64,000 bases of DNA from Duncaniella sp. (GTDB lineage: Bacteria > Bacteroidota > Bacteroidia > Bacteroidales > Muribaculaceae): the NCBI GenBank assembly GCA_023664955.1, contig JAMPEV010000001.1, forward strand, positions 1,606,620 to 1,670,619, in the 5' to 3' direction. The position numbers and the translations under genes are program-made. Positions within the stretch are counted from its first letter, which is position 1. Each line of letters begins with the position of its first letter. The notes beneath the pieces were generated by a model. That model was not told the origin of the DNA, did not search any database, and saw only the letters and a program-made list of their open reading frames with translations. Shown here one piece after another: positions 54,810 to 64,000 of the stretch.

Positions 54810-54825
54810 TAAATTTGTAAATTTG
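54810..54825 (+). promoter_or_regulatory. Two adjacent -7 boxes before mutS
   Basis: TAAATTTG occurs at 54810-54817 and again at 54818-54825, end to end. Either could serve; no well-spaced -33 TTTG is visible. The leader would be about 25 bases. Confidence 0.5.
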
Positions 54826-54853
54826 TGGAACGAAACAGAACCATTTAATACCT

Positions 54854-57472
54854 ATGGCCAATAAAATTGTCGAGACACCCTTGATGAAACAATATATCGC
54901 GATGAAGCAGAAGCATCCGGATGCTATTCTGCTTTTTCGTGTTGGGGACTTTTATGAAACATTCTCAGATGATGCTATTACGGCATCTGAAATACTCGGC
55001 ATAACTCTCACTCGCCGCGCAAACGGGTCGTCAAAGTTCGTAGAACTCGCTGGATTCCCTCATCACGCACTCGACACCTATCTTCCAAAGTTGGTCAGAG
55101 CCGGTAAGCGAGTGGCCATTTGCGAGCAACTTGAAGACCCGAAGACTACAAAAAAACTTGTGAAACGAGGGATTACCGAGCTAGTTACACCAGGCGTGGC
55201 CATGAGCGATAATGTGCTGAACATCAAGGAGAACAATTTTCTCTCAGCCATCCATTTTGGCAAGCAGAAGACAGGTATCGCATTTCTAGATATTTCAACC
55301 GGCGAATTCATGACAGCCGAAGGGAGCAATGATTATATCGAAAAACTGCTCACCAATTTCGCTCCTAAGGAGGTGCTTGTGGAGCGAGGTAAGCGAAAAA
55401 TGCTTGACGAACTGTTTTCAGAACATTATCTCACATTCGACCTTGACGACTGGATATTCACTGACGACGCCGCTCATGACAGGTTATTGAAACAGTTTGA
55501 AACAAGCTCTCTTAAAGGTTTCGGCATCAATAATCTGGCTTCAGCTATAATCGCTTCCGGTGCTATACTCCATTATCTCGACATAACCCAGCACACCAAC
55601 ACTTCTCACATCACATCACTGACGCGCATAGAGGAGGGGATGTCGGTGAGACTTGACCGTTTCACAATCCGTAACCTCGAACTTGTCAGCACGATGAATG
55701 AAGAGGGGAAAAGCCTCTTGGATGTAATCGACCGCACTGTCAGCCCTATGGGAGCTCGCTTGTTGCACCGATGGATTCTATTCCCGTTGAAGGACAGCAA
55801 AGAGATAAACAAACGTCTTGACATAGTGGAATACTTCTTCCGCGAACCGTCAGACCGAGATGCACTCAAAGATGCTTTAGTGCAAATCGGCGACATGGAA
55901 CGACTTATGAGCAAAGTGTCCGCAGGACGTGTCAATCCTCGAGAATTGACTCAATTGCACCACGCCCTTAAGATGATAGTGCCTATTAAAGAACTGTGCA
56001 TTAATTCCACACAACCAGCTTTAGTGTCAATCGGCGAACAGCTCAATCCATGCGAAAGCATTGCTGACAAAATAGGACGTGAGATTGTGAACGATGCCCC
56101 AACAGCACTCAACAAGGGCCAGGTAATCCGAGAAGGCGTTGATGCGGAACTCGATGAATTGCGCGACATCGCATACCGAGGTAAAGACTATCTCATCCAG
56201 CTTCAACAACGTGAAAGCCAACGAACAAACATTCCATCTCTTAAAGTAGCTTACAATAACGTGTTTGGCTATTACATCGAAGTAACAAACACTCATAAGG
56301 ATAAAGTACCGCCCGAATGGATTCGCAAGCAGACTCTTGTCAACGCCGAGCGATACATCACCCAAGAACTTAAGGAATACGAGGAAAAGATACTTGGAGC
56401 TCAGGACAAAATCGCTATCATAGAGCAGAGGATATACACCGAACTTATCACACGACTCTGCGACTATACTTCCGTAATTCTTTTGGATGCACAATTGATT
56501 GCGCAATTAGATGTATATAACTCACTCACTCGCGTAGCACTAGAGAATAAATACAACCGCCCCGTAGTGGACGATTCGCTGGAATTATCTATCGTAGAAG
56601 GACGCCATCCGGTGATTGAAAGAGAATTGCCACCCGGAGAGCCATATATCACCAACACTGTAAACCTGTCAAACAAAGGCACCCAGATCATGATGATAAC
56701 CGGACCAAATATGTCGGGTAAATCTGCATTGCTACGTCAGACTGCCCTCAATGTACTCTTGGCACAGATAGGAAGCTTCGTTGCGGCAGACAGTGCGCAC
56801 ATCGGTGTGGTTGATAAGATTTTCACTCGTGTGGGGGCAAGTGACAATATCTCGCTTGGAGAATCAACATTCATGGTGGAGATGAATGAAGCAGCTTCCA
56901 TACTAAACAATATGAGCGAACGTTCACTCATACTTTTCGATGAACTCGGGCGAGGCACATCAACATACGACGGTATCTCTATTGCCTGGGCAATCGTAGA
57001 ACATATCCATGAACATGGCAAAATTCACCCTAAAACTCTCTTCGCCACTCATTACCATGAACTCAATGAAATGGAGAAGAATTTCCAAAGGGTTGTTAAC
57101 TTCAATGTATCCGTAAAAGAAATTGACGGTAAGGTGGTGTTTCTCCGCAAACTTGCACGCGGTGGCAGCGAACACAGCTTCGGTATTCATGTAGCCAAGC
57201 TCGCAGGCATGCCACAGTCAATTGTCAGACGTGCAAATGAAGTGTTGAAACATCTCGAGTCATCCAATCGTGAAAGCGATTCGGAAATTGTTAAGAATCT
57301 TGCCTCAGTGGGTGAGGAAGCGGAAGGAATGCAATTATCCTTTTTCCAACTCGATGATCCAATCCTAAGCCAACTCCGAGACCAAATCCTCGGCTTAGAT
57401 ATTAACAACCTCACACCGATGGATGCCCTTAACAAGCTCAACGACATCAAAAGTATCTTAACTGGAAAATAA
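54854..57472 (+). CDS. mutS: DNA mismatch repair protein MutS
   Basis: 872 residues. Mismatch-sensing domain I with the F-x-E motif in [12 protein letters not shown], connector and lever domains, clamp, and the C-terminal ABC ATPase: [14 protein letters not shown] (Walker A), [11 protein letters not shown] (signature), [15 protein letters not shown] (Walker B) and FATHYHEL (H loop). Length and the F-x-E motif indicate MutS1 rather than MutS2. Monocistronic, with its own promoter. Confidence 0.97.
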   Translation: MANKIVETPLMKQYIAMKQKHPDAILLFRVGDFYETFSDDAITASEILGITLTRRANGSSKFVELAGFPHHALDTYLPKLVRAGKRVAICEQLEDPKTTKKLVKRGITELVTPGVAMSDNVLNIKENNFLSAIHFGKQKTGIAFLDISTGEFMTAEGSNDYIEKLLTNFAPKEVLVERGKRKMLDELFSEHYLTFDLDDWIFTDDAAHDRLLKQFETSSLKGFGINNLASAIIASGAILHYLDITQHTNTSHITSLTRIEEGMSVRLDRFTIRNLELVSTMNEEGKSLLDVIDRTVSPMGARLLHRWILFPLKDSKEINKRLDIVEYFFREPSDRDALKDALVQIGDMERLMSKVSAGRVNPRELTQLHHALKMIVPIKELCINSTQPALVSIGEQLNPCESIADKIGREIVNDAPTALNKGQVIREGVDAELDELRDIAYRGKDYLIQLQQRESQRTNIPSLKVAYNNVFGYYIEVTNTHKDKVPPEWIRKQTLVNAERYITQELKEYEEKILGAQDKIAIIEQRIYTELITRLCDYTSVILLDAQLIAQLDVYNSLTRVALENKYNRPVVDDSLELSIVEGRHPVIERELPPGEPYITNTVNLSNKGTQIMMITGPNMSGKSALLRQTALNVLLAQIGSFVAADSAHIGVVDKIFTRVGASDNISLGESTFMVEMNEAASILNNMSERSLILFDELGRGTSTYDGISIAWAIVEHIHEHGKIHPKTLFATHYHELNEMEKNFQRVVNFNVSVKEIDGKVVFLRKLARGGSEHSFGIHVAKLAGMPQSIVRRANEVLKHLESSNRESDSEIVKNLASVGEEAEGMQLSFFQLDDPILSQLRDQILGLDINNLTPMDALNKLNDIKSILTGK

Positions 57473-57558
57473 ACGCCTGTTTTACAAATAATCAGATTGG
57501 AGATTTCGCACTTATCATAGTATCGTGTCTCCAATATCATTAATATTAGTCACATTCT

Positions 57559-57595
57559 AAAAAACCGGGAAGACTGCATGAAGCGATCTTCCCGG
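57559..57595 (-). terminator. Terminator of the outer-membrane protein gene
   Basis: CCGGGAAGA and TCTTCCCGG are exact complements with a 13-base loop; on the minus strand six T follow. A weaker hairpin at 57496-57535 (ATTGGAGA/TCTCCAAT) lies on the mutS side. Confidence 0.85.
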
Positions 57596-57633
57596 GTCAG
57601 TTTGTAATTTAACCAATGAATATTAGCGTTGGT

Positions 57634-60435
57634 TTAACGCGGTCCACGACCACCACGTCCGCCGCCGGGACCTCCAGGTCCGCCCCAGCCTCCACGACGT
57701 TCAGCTCCAGGTTCCTTTCCCTTACCGAATGTGTTGAAACGCCAGCTGAGGGTAACCATACCATATCGTCCGAGAGTGTTTGACCATTTATCCTGGTAAA
57801 TATAAGTGTCGTTGGCAGTGTGTGATATACCATTTCGCTTATTCAAAATATCTCTTACTTTAACTGTTAGGGTCAACGACTTATCACGGAGGAACTGCTG
57901 AGAGATTGAAGCGTTCCATATGAAGGTATTTGTATCGTAACCAGCGGAGTAACCAGATGTTGAAGTATAATTAGCATCTGTCTGCAAATTCAATCCCCAA
58001 GGGGTATAGTAACTTATATCCATGCGTCCGCCATAACTTTGCACAGTGTTGTCGGGAGTACCTTTCTCAGCTGTGGTGGTATAGTGGGTGGTGCGGATAG
58101 AGTACTGGGGGCGAATCTCAAACTCGAAATTATCGGGACGGAATGAGATACCGGGGCTCTCGAACACATTCACACCTAAGGCCACTGTGCGAGCGCCATT
58201 GTTGAAACCAACTGAGCGAGAACCGTTCAAGAATATATGATTGTCAATCCTCCATTTCTTGTTACGTAATGGCATTGAGAACATATTCATCAATCGGCCG
58301 CTCCAAATGCCATTAGCATTGACATATGTTGTGGTACGTGCGCTGGTGGTGGGATCAGTAGTAGTCTTCGATATGATGGAATTCTGAGTCAATTGGAAAT
58401 TACCCATCAACATAATCGAACGCTGAGATTCCATGTTGAAATCCTGGAAACGAATCATCATATTATGAGTGAACGATGGGTCGAGATCAGGGTTACCAAC
58501 TTTAATATTCTGTGGATCAGAGACATCAGCAACAGGCTGCAATTGTGTGAGGGACGGCTGTGAGGATTGTCCACGATAGTGGAGCATCATTGTCCGCTGC
58601 TTGGAGAAGCGATAACGGAATCGCAGGTAAGGGGCATAGTTCCACACCCAACGAGTGTCAATGTTGCGAAGATAATTAATCAAGTCAGTGGATTTCGACA
58701 TTTGAGGCACAAGAGCTACACCCGCTTCCATATTATAATTTTTATTATCCTTCTGGTAGCCCATGCTGATATTCTGGTTGAAGTAGTTGTTGCGGAAACG
58801 GTTGGAATAAATAGAGTCCGGCTCCTCACCCACTGGTGGGAAAATACCAAGGTCGTAATTATCAGGAATATTATACACTAATTTATCAGCATTATTCCAG
58901 CGGTAATTCATGCGGTAGGAGAACACGAGATAATTACCATTTTTCACATCGCCCAACGGTTCTTTCCAAGTTAGACGAGTCATCACATTATTTGACCAAG
59001 TGTGGTTATTTGTATACTGATCAAGAATCAGGGCTGAGTCAAGCAGCATATAAAGGTTGTGGGAGTATGAAGTTTCCTTTTCTCTCACATTTGATAGAGA
59101 ATAATTAAACGCCACTGAGAAAGAACGTCCGCGTCTTTGTTTAAAACGGTGAGAATAAATCAATCTACCTCCTAATTCAAACGAATTGCCACGTGAGAGT
59201 GCGCTGTTTTCACTCTTGCTTACAGCCGACATGTTCGAGTCGAAGTTCTCAGTATTGTTTGCACTCATCGATTTATTATGGTTCAAAGAGAAATTGGGAC
59301 GGAACTCGAGTGTGTTGAATGAATCTGGATTCCATATCATTCGGAAATCACCACGAAGATTATTGCCACGGTCGCGAGTCTTCGAGTTTTTATTAAAGTA
59401 ATTAAACGTTGTCTGGTATTGGCCGCTTTCACGACTTGATGATTCTCTATCAGTGTTGGAGAAGAATACATCGCCTCCAACACGGAATTTTTCATCCTTT
59501 CCAATATTGAAGTTGAGACCGAACGCACGTGACACTGTTATACCATTATTGCCACCGAAACGGCGGAAACGATTACCGTTACTGTCTGTGAAACCAAGTT
59601 GGTTGATATTGTTGAAGTTACCAAGGAATGTAACTTGATTACCATTCCAAAAACGATTGACATTGAAAGAGGCCGCGTAACGATCATCAGTTCCGTAACC
59701 GCCCTCCACTGTACCAAACCATCCCTGGTTCATACCTTTCTTGACCGTAAGGTTTATGACAGTTTCATCCTCACCATCATCCACACCGGTAAGACGCGCC
59801 ATATCACTCTTGCGGTCAACTACTTGAAGTTTCTCAATCATATCAACAGGCAAGTTCTTTGAAGCAATTTGAGGATCATCACTGAAAAACTCCTTACCAT
59901 CGAGTAATATCTTCTTGATTTCCTTACCATTTGCTGTAATCTTACCGTCAGAGTCTACTTCTACTCCGGGCAGACGCTTCAAGAGATCCTCAACCACGGC
60001 ATTGGGCTGAGTGTGGTAAGAATCAGCATTATATTCTACGGTATCCTCCATCACCTTTACCGGAGTCTTTACGGCAACCACCTTGACTTCGGCCAGCATT
60101 TCGGACGACTCCTTAAGCTCAATCACGCCAAGGCGCACATTTGACGATTGAACCGTGACAGGCTTGCGGGCTTCGGCATAACCGATGTAACTGATCTGAA
60201 CTACATATTTTCCGGATTTGACGTTTCTAAGTGTAAACTTACCATCGGTGTTAGTTGTCACACCACCAACGAAAGTTGAATCCTTGGCAGTGACAAGCTT
60301 TACCGCAGCCTCCATTAGAGGCTCTTTAGTGGCTGAATCCTGCACCGTACCGGTGATATTATAAGCACCTACTGAAAATGTGATAAAAAGTAAGAATAGA
60401 GAAGCAAAAAAATTGCGAAGAACTGAACGTGTCAT
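57634..60435 (-). CDS. Outer-membrane beta-barrel protein (TonB-receptor-like)
   Basis: 933 residues. Signal peptide (about 1-23), a carboxypeptidase-regulatory-like beta domain (about 24-110, NITGTVQDSATKEPLMEAAV), a plug-like domain (about 125-240, AVVEDLLKRLPGVEVDSDG, NLPVDMIEKLQVVDRKSD), then an OMP_b-brl_3 type barrel to about 910 (VSFRMNYRWN-type alternating strands). The last 25 residues are nearly all Gly, Arg and Pro after the final strand, so they should sit in the periplasm. No TonB box is obvious and no SusD partner is present, so the cargo is unknown. Confidence 0.88.
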   Translation of the reverse strand: MTRSVLRNFFASLFLLFITFSVGAYNITGTVQDSATKEPLMEAAVKLVTAKDSTFVGGVTTNTDGKFTLRNVKSGKYVVQISYIGYAEARKPVTVQSSNVRLGVIELKESSEMLAEVKVVAVKTPVKVMEDTVEYNADSYHTQPNAVVEDLLKRLPGVEVDSDGKITANGKEIKKILLDGKEFFSDDPQIASKNLPVDMIEKLQVVDRKSDMARLTGVDDGEDETVINLTVKKGMNQGWFGTVEGGYGTDDRYAASFNVNRFWNGNQVTFLGNFNNINQLGFTDSNGNRFRRFGGNNGITVSRAFGLNFNIGKDEKFRVGGDVFFSNTDRESSSRESGQYQTTFNYFNKNSKTRDRGNNLRGDFRMIWNPDSFNTLEFRPNFSLNHNKSMSANNTENFDSNMSAVSKSENSALSRGNSFELGGRLIYSHRFKQRRGRSFSVAFNYSLSNVREKETSYSHNLYMLLDSALILDQYTNNHTWSNNVMTRLTWKEPLGDVKNGNYLVFSYRMNYRWNNADKLVYNIPDNYDLGIFPPVGEEPDSIYSNRFRNNYFNQNISMGYQKDNKNYNMEAGVALVPQMSKSTDLINYLRNIDTRWVWNYAPYLRFRYRFSKQRTMMLHYRGQSSQPSLTQLQPVADVSDPQNIKVGNPDLDPSFTHNMMIRFQDFNMESQRSIMLMGNFQLTQNSIISKTTTDPTTSARTTTYVNANGIWSGRLMNMFSMPLRNKKWRIDNHIFLNGSRSVGFNNGARTVALGVNVFESPGISFRPDNFEFEIRPQYSIRTTHYTTTAEKGTPDNTVQSYGGRMDISYYTPWGLNLQTDANYTSTSGYSAGYDTNTFIWNASISQQFLRDKSLTLTVKVRDILNKRNGISHTANDTYIYQDKWSNTLGRYGMVTLSWRFNTFGKGKEPGAERRGGWGGPGGPGGGRGGRGPR

Positions 60436-60498
60436 AAGATTTAAATATCATTCTAATACTATTGAACCCGTATTGAGTCCGTTTGTATTATTCGACTT

Positions 60499-60506
60499 CA
60501 AAGTTA
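60499..60506 (-). promoter_or_regulatory. -7 box of the outer-membrane protein gene
   Basis: Reads TAACTTTG on the minus strand, 63 bases before the ATG. Confidence 0.55.
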
Positions 60507-60631
60507 CTAAAAGTTTAAGGTTATTTTTTCAATTATCTACAATCTAACCTATTCAGTAGACATTTGGGAAAAAGTCTTAAATTTCATCGCAAGAAGTTAA
60601 AATGCATTAACAATTGGATTGATTAGTAGTC

Positions 60632-60674
60632 AAAAAAAATGAGCGTAGCCTAATGAATGGAAATGGCTACGCTC
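60632..60674 (-). terminator. Terminator of the rpsF-rpsR-rplI operon
   Basis: GGCTACGCTC and GAGCGTAGCC are exact complements (10 pairs) with a 14-base loop; on the minus strand the stem is followed by eight T after one A. Confidence 0.9.
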
Positions 60675-60703
60675 GGGGGAAATTGGAGGGTTGGGATATC
60701 TTA

Positions 60704-61144
60704 TTATTCAGATACAACCACAAAAGGAATCTCAACGTTTACATCGCGATGCAGACGGATAGTGGCAACATATTCGCCAACTTCCTTAACCGGATCTATA
60801 ACGATGAGCTTGCGGTCGATGTTGTGACCAAGTTTTTCAAGTGCCTCAGCAATCTGTATGTTATTCACAGAGCCGAAGATTGTGCCGGTTGATGATGTCT
60901 TAGCACCGATAGTGAGCTTAACACCTTCGAGGGCGGCAGCGGCTGCTTCAGCCTCTTCCTTGATACGTGCGAGTTTGTGAGCGCGCTGACGCTGGTTTTC
61001 TGCAAGAACTTTAAGAGCTGACTCGGTAGCTATAACAGCTTTGCCGGTGGGGATAAGGTAGTTACGACCATATCCGCTCTTCACTTCGACTACATCATCC
61101 TTGTAGCCAAGGTTGGCGATATCTTCTTTAAGAATGAGCTTCAT
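60704..61144 (-). CDS. rplI: Ribosomal protein L9
   Basis: 146 residues. The N-terminal domain MKLILKEDIANLGYKDDVVEVKSGYGRNYLIP matches the L9 signature with its Gly-rich rRNA-binding turn; a long connecting helix (about 45-75) and a C-terminal domain (about 80-146) follow. Last gene of the operon, 21 bases after rpsR. (Only part of the signature is needed: GYGRNYLIP.). Confidence 0.97.
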   Translation of the reverse strand: MKLILKEDIANLGYKDDVVEVKSGYGRNYLIPTGKAVIATESALKVLAENQRQRAHKLARIKEEAEAAAAALEGVKLTIGAKTSSTGTIFGSVNNIQIAEALEKLGHNIDRKLIVIDPVKEVGEYVATIRLHRDVNVEIPFVVVSE

Positions 61145-61165
61145 AATTACTAATAGCTTTTAAAG

Positions 61166-61432
61166 TTATTTCATCAAATCAGTTACATAGGGAAGTAGAG
61201 CAAGGTGGCGTGCACGCTTTACAGCCTGTGCCACGCGGCGCTGGAACTTAAGTGAAGTACCGGTGATACGGCGAGGAAGTATCTTACCCTGCTCATTAAG
61301 GAACTTCTTGAGGAATTCAGGATCCTTGTAATCGATATACTTGATACCGCTTCTCTTGAAACGACAATATTTTTTCTTCTTAACGTCTACCGACAGTGGA
61401 GTGAGGTAGCGGATTTCTGTTGCTTGTGCCAT
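61166..61432 (-). CDS. rpsR: Ribosomal protein S18
   Basis: 88 residues. Basic small-subunit protein that pairs with S6. Family segments are [37 protein letters not shown] and [11 protein letters not shown]. The single Cys in KKYCRF is not a zinc site by itself, so it is the zinc-independent type. Starts two bases after the rpsF stop. Confidence 0.97.
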   Translation of the reverse strand: MAQATEIRYLTPLSVDVKKKKYCRFKRSGIKYIDYKDPEFLKKFLNEQGKILPRRITGTSLKFQRRVAQAVKRARHLALLPYVTDLMK

Positions 61433-61434
61433 GA

Positions 61435-61803
61435 TTAGTTCTCCTTTGCTTCTTCAGTGACTGTGTTATTTACTTTAGATGCGCGGACGCTGCGACGCTT
61501 TGCGGCGTATTCTGCGGCATACTTGTCGAGACGGAATACAAGGAAACGAAGCACTCGTTCGTCACGACGGAAAGCTGTTTCAAGCTTCTTGATTACGGTC
61601 GGATCAGCATCGAATTCTACGAGGTTGTAGAAGCCGGTAGATTTCTTCTGAATGGGATAAGCAAGCTTGCGAAGGCCCCAGATCTCTTCGTTTACGATAG
61701 TGGCGCCGTTGTCGGTCATCACTTTCTCGAATTTTTCTACCGCTTCCTTCATCTGCTGGTCAGACAAAACGGGAGTTAAAATGAAAACGGTTTCGTAATG
61801 CAT
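61435..61803 (-). CDS. rpsF: Ribosomal protein S6
   Basis: 122 residues. [20 protein letters not shown] and [18 protein letters not shown] are the family segments; the last 25 residues are a charged tail ([20 protein letters not shown]). First gene of rpsF-rpsR-rplI. The roughly 65-base leader contains a small CGCC/GGCG hairpin that could be part of an S6:S18 autoregulatory leader, but I cannot confirm the conserved motif. Confidence 0.97.
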   Translation of the reverse strand: MHYETVFILTPVLSDQQMKEAVEKFEKVMTDNGATIVNEEIWGLRKLAYPIQKKSTGFYNLVEFDADPTVIKKLETAFRRDERVLRFLVFRLDKYAAEYAAKRRSVRASKVNNTVTEEAKEN

Positions 61804-61874
61804 TTTGTTAAAAATTAATTGATTGGTATTTTAGAAAACTCGCCCTTTCACGTAGGCGTTCTCTTAGACGGGTG

Positions 61875-61906
61875 CAAAGGTAGTGATTTATTTTATCCCC
61901 CACAAA
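61875..61906 (-). promoter_or_regulatory. Strong promoter of rpsF-rpsR-rplI
   Basis: On the minus strand TTTG (61906-61903), exactly 20 bases, then TACCTTTG (61882-61875). Both boxes match consensus. Confidence 0.75.
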
Positions 61907-62068
61907 CCGTTTAACATTCTTTTGCAGTTAAAACATTAATCTTATCTTCTGTATCATATTTCATGTGAATATTGATAATCGCCTTTGCCGATGTGGGGAT
62001 ATTGGTAAAACAAGATTCCTTCAAAATTCATAAATTTGGGGCTTTTTTGTAGATTTTAAACATCAAGT

Positions 62069-62099
62069 TTTGAAATTACGCATTTTGTAAGTACATTTG
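62069..62099 (+). promoter_or_regulatory. Promoter of the C69 dipeptidase gene
   Basis: TTTG at 62069-62072, 19 bases, then TACATTTG at 62092-62099. The leader is about 33 bases. The divergent gap 61804-62137 holds this promoter and that of rpsF, with nothing else recognisable. Confidence 0.7.
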
Positions 62100-62137
62100 A
62101 AACAAAATTTGAAATAATCCAATATTATAACCAGACC

Positions 62138-63802
62138 ATGAAATTATCACTTACATTTAAAAGCGCAATGACAGCATGTGTGCTCACAGCTATGGGAGTG
62201 GCTGAAGCAGATGGATGCACCAATTTCATTGCAGGTCGCAAGGCCACCACTGACGGCTCCGTGATGACGACCTATGCCGATGACTCATATACCCGTTTCG
62301 GCGATCTCCATCATTCGCCAAGGGCCAAACACCCTGCAGGGGCTATGCGCAAAATCATAAATTGGGGTAGCGATAAGCCAATGGGCGAGATTCCACAGGC
62401 TCGCGAAACTTACAATGTGGTGGGAAATATGAATGAGCATCAAGTGGTGATTGGAGAAACCACCTGGGGCGGCAAACCGGAACTTGCCGACACCACAGGT
62501 AATTCGATGATCGACTATGGTTCTTTGATTTACATCGCCCTTGAACGCAGTTGTTCAGCACGCGAAGCGATTGACGTTATGACCGACCTCGTGGAGAAAT
62601 ATGGCTATGCAAGTACAGGCGAGACTTTTACCATCGCCGATAAAAACGAGGCTTGGATAATGGAAATGATTGGCAAAGGAGCTGAAAAAGGTGCCGTGTG
62701 GGTAGCTGTCCGTATTCCCGAAGATGCCATTTCAGGCCACGCCAATGAGCCACGCATACGCAAAGTGGATTACAAGGACAAGAAGAACGTGCGGTATTCA
62801 AAGGACCTGATGGATTTTGCACGCAAGCGCGGATATTTCGACGGCAAGGATGAGGACTTTTCATTCGCCGACACATTCGACGAGCACGATGCCGATTCAC
62901 GTCGCACTTGCGATGCCCGTGTATGGTCATTCTTCCGTGAGTATGTATCACCTGAAGAGGCTGAGAAAATGTTTGAATGGGTGTCAGGAAAATCCGACGA
63001 ACCGATGCCTCTCTACATCATTCCATCAAAGAAAGTGTCATTGAGGGATATGCAAAAGGCTATGCGCAATCATTTTGAGGGAACCGCCTACGACATGACA
63101 AACGACCCAGGGGCTGGACCTTTCAATGCCCCCGTGCGCTTCCGTCCTTTGAGCTTTGAATCGAATGGCACAAAATACCGTCACGAGCGGCCGGTGGCAA
63201 CCCAGCAGACGGCGTGGTCATTCGTTTCTCAAAGTCGTAAAGATATGCCTGATGCGGTGGGCGGCGTGCTGTGGTTTGGCACTGACGATGCTAACACCAC
63301 TGTTTATATGCCATTCTATTGCTCCATGACCGAAGTACCTCTCGAAGTCCGTCCCGGCAATGGCGATTTGCTCACTTTCTCACCCACTGCTAATTTCTGG
63401 ATGAACAACTGGGTAGCCAATCAAGCCTACAACCGTTACGATGTGATGATCGATGATATCCGCAAGGTTCAGAATGAACTTGAAGACAAATACCATTCGG
63501 GACGCGCTGCGCAGGAACAGAAACTAATCGAAATGAGTAAGAAAACTAACAAGGCAGCATTTGAGGCCGAGGTAAATGCCGAGGGAGCGGCCATAGCCAA
63601 AGAGGCCACCGACCGTTACCGTGAACTTGCCCAGTTCTTGTTAGTTCGGAATGTCGATGGTGTTAAGAAGAAGATGAATGAGGATGGCACATTGAAGCGT
63701 AATCCTCACGGACGTTCTGTCACTCCCGATTCTCCCGGTTACAGCCAAGAATTTTACGATAATATCGTAAAAGCCACAGGTGATCATTTCCTGTCAAAAT
63801 AG
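62138..63802 (+). CDS. Secreted C69-family dipeptidase
   Basis: 554 residues. A signal peptide (about 1-25) is followed at once by the autocatalytic N-terminal nucleophile Cys in DGCTNFIAGRKATTDGS, as in peptidase family C69 (PepD/U34), Ntn-hydrolase fold. Further family segments are TYADDS, NEHQVVIGETTWGGKPEL, FTIADKNEAWIMEM and the C-terminal FSPTANFWMNNWVANQAYNRY. It probably cleaves dipeptides in the periplasm or outside. Complete at both ends, with its own promoter. Confidence 0.92.
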   Translation: MKLSLTFKSAMTACVLTAMGVAEADGCTNFIAGRKATTDGSVMTTYADDSYTRFGDLHHSPRAKHPAGAMRKIINWGSDKPMGEIPQARETYNVVGNMNEHQVVIGETTWGGKPELADTTGNSMIDYGSLIYIALERSCSAREAIDVMTDLVEKYGYASTGETFTIADKNEAWIMEMIGKGAEKGAVWVAVRIPEDAISGHANEPRIRKVDYKDKKNVRYSKDLMDFARKRGYFDGKDEDFSFADTFDEHDADSRRTCDARVWSFFREYVSPEEAEKMFEWVSGKSDEPMPLYIIPSKKVSLRDMQKAMRNHFEGTAYDMTNDPGAGPFNAPVRFRPLSFESNGTKYRHERPVATQQTAWSFVSQSRKDMPDAVGGVLWFGTDDANTTVYMPFYCSMTEVPLEVRPGNGDLLTFSPTANFWMNNWVANQAYNRYDVMIDDIRKVQNELEDKYHSGRAAQEQKLIEMSKKTNKAAFEAEVNAEGAAIAKEATDRYRELAQFLLVRNVDGVKKKMNEDGTLKRNPHGRSVTPDSPGYSQEFYDNIVKATGDHFLSK

Positions 63803-64000
63803 CATCCACATTATAATAATTCTCACGAATTTTATTTTATCACTAGTGTCTCTTAAAATTTGTTAATTTTTGATTTTATCATCTCATTACGCGATTTTTA
63901 TGTTCTGAAAACCTTGTCGCACTCTTGAAATGATTATATTGGGAACTGACCCTTTATAATAATTTCGATGTACACAGGAAGATATATTTTCAGCCAAATC
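63803..64000. other. Non-coding end of the window
   Basis: About 200 AT-rich bases after the dipeptidase stop. No open frame, clear terminator hairpin or -7 box is visible. Confidence 0.4.

Overview
The window looks like a chromosomal segment from a gut-type Bacteroidales bacterium, plausibly of the Muribaculaceae/Bacteroides group (family placement is inference). The reasons are: many genes are preceded by the Bacteroidetes -7 promoter element TAnnTTTG instead of a sigma70 -10 box; ribosome-binding sites are weak; the protein families are typical of the order (histidinol-phosphatase/IGP-dehydratase HisB fusion, ThiH-type thiamine route, C69 dipeptidase, OMP_b-brl_3 outer-membrane protein, propeller-AraC regulator); and housekeeping genes dominate. 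I see no rRNA, tRNA, CRISPR array, insertion sequence or prophage.

Layout. 1-1646: 3' part of an LTA-synthase-like membrane sulfatase-fold enzyme, cut by the window edge. 1814-7507: histidine operon hisGDCBHA; hisF and hisI(E) are not here. 7675-14992: an envelope/stress block with a coiled-coil membrane protein, an MgtC-like protein, a CPA2 antiporter with two TrkA-C domains, a degenerate protein kinase, two YtxH proteins, a holin-X-like protein, a small basic protein, then prmA. 15251-17501: a SulP anion transporter and a small membrane protein. 17895-21365: ftsY, rimO and an isochorismate-synthase-like gene. 21392-25802: two SGNH proteins and an MBOAT acyltransferase, probably a glycan O-acetylation module. 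26136-31381: fba, dgt, a TPM-domain protein and a Na+/alanine symporter.

31451-32461: gapA (minus); 32829-33260: mscL (plus). 33488-40943, all minus: pullulanase, coiled-coil lipoprotein, rsmI, an unknown protein, dacB (PBP4) and a DUF1846 protein. 41029-45243: a membrane-anchored propeller-AraC regulator divergent from a two-domain carbohydrate esterase/deacetylase. 45569-48205 (minus): AraC regulator, TPR protein and rsgA. 48387-54726: a complete transcription unit with promoter, TPP riboswitch, thiD-thiS-thiE-like-thiE-thiG-thiC-thiH and a terminator; thiF is missing. 54854-57472: mutS. 57634-60435: an outer-membrane beta-barrel protein (minus). 60632-61906: rpsF-rpsR-rplI with a strong promoter and terminator (minus). 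62138-63802: a secreted C69 dipeptidase.

Intergenic regions hold more structure than usual: several perfect inverted repeats next to promoters (sulP, fba, pulA), heptamer tandem repeats at four sites, a 23-bp degenerate tandem array before ftsY, and well-formed intrinsic terminators. No radically new gene system stands out. The best candidates for follow-up are the pseudokinase in the ion/stress block, the kinase-less propeller-AraC regulator with its neighbouring fused esterase-deacetylase, the SGNH-SGNH-MBOAT module, the apparently leaderless DUF1846 gene and the operator-like palindromes.
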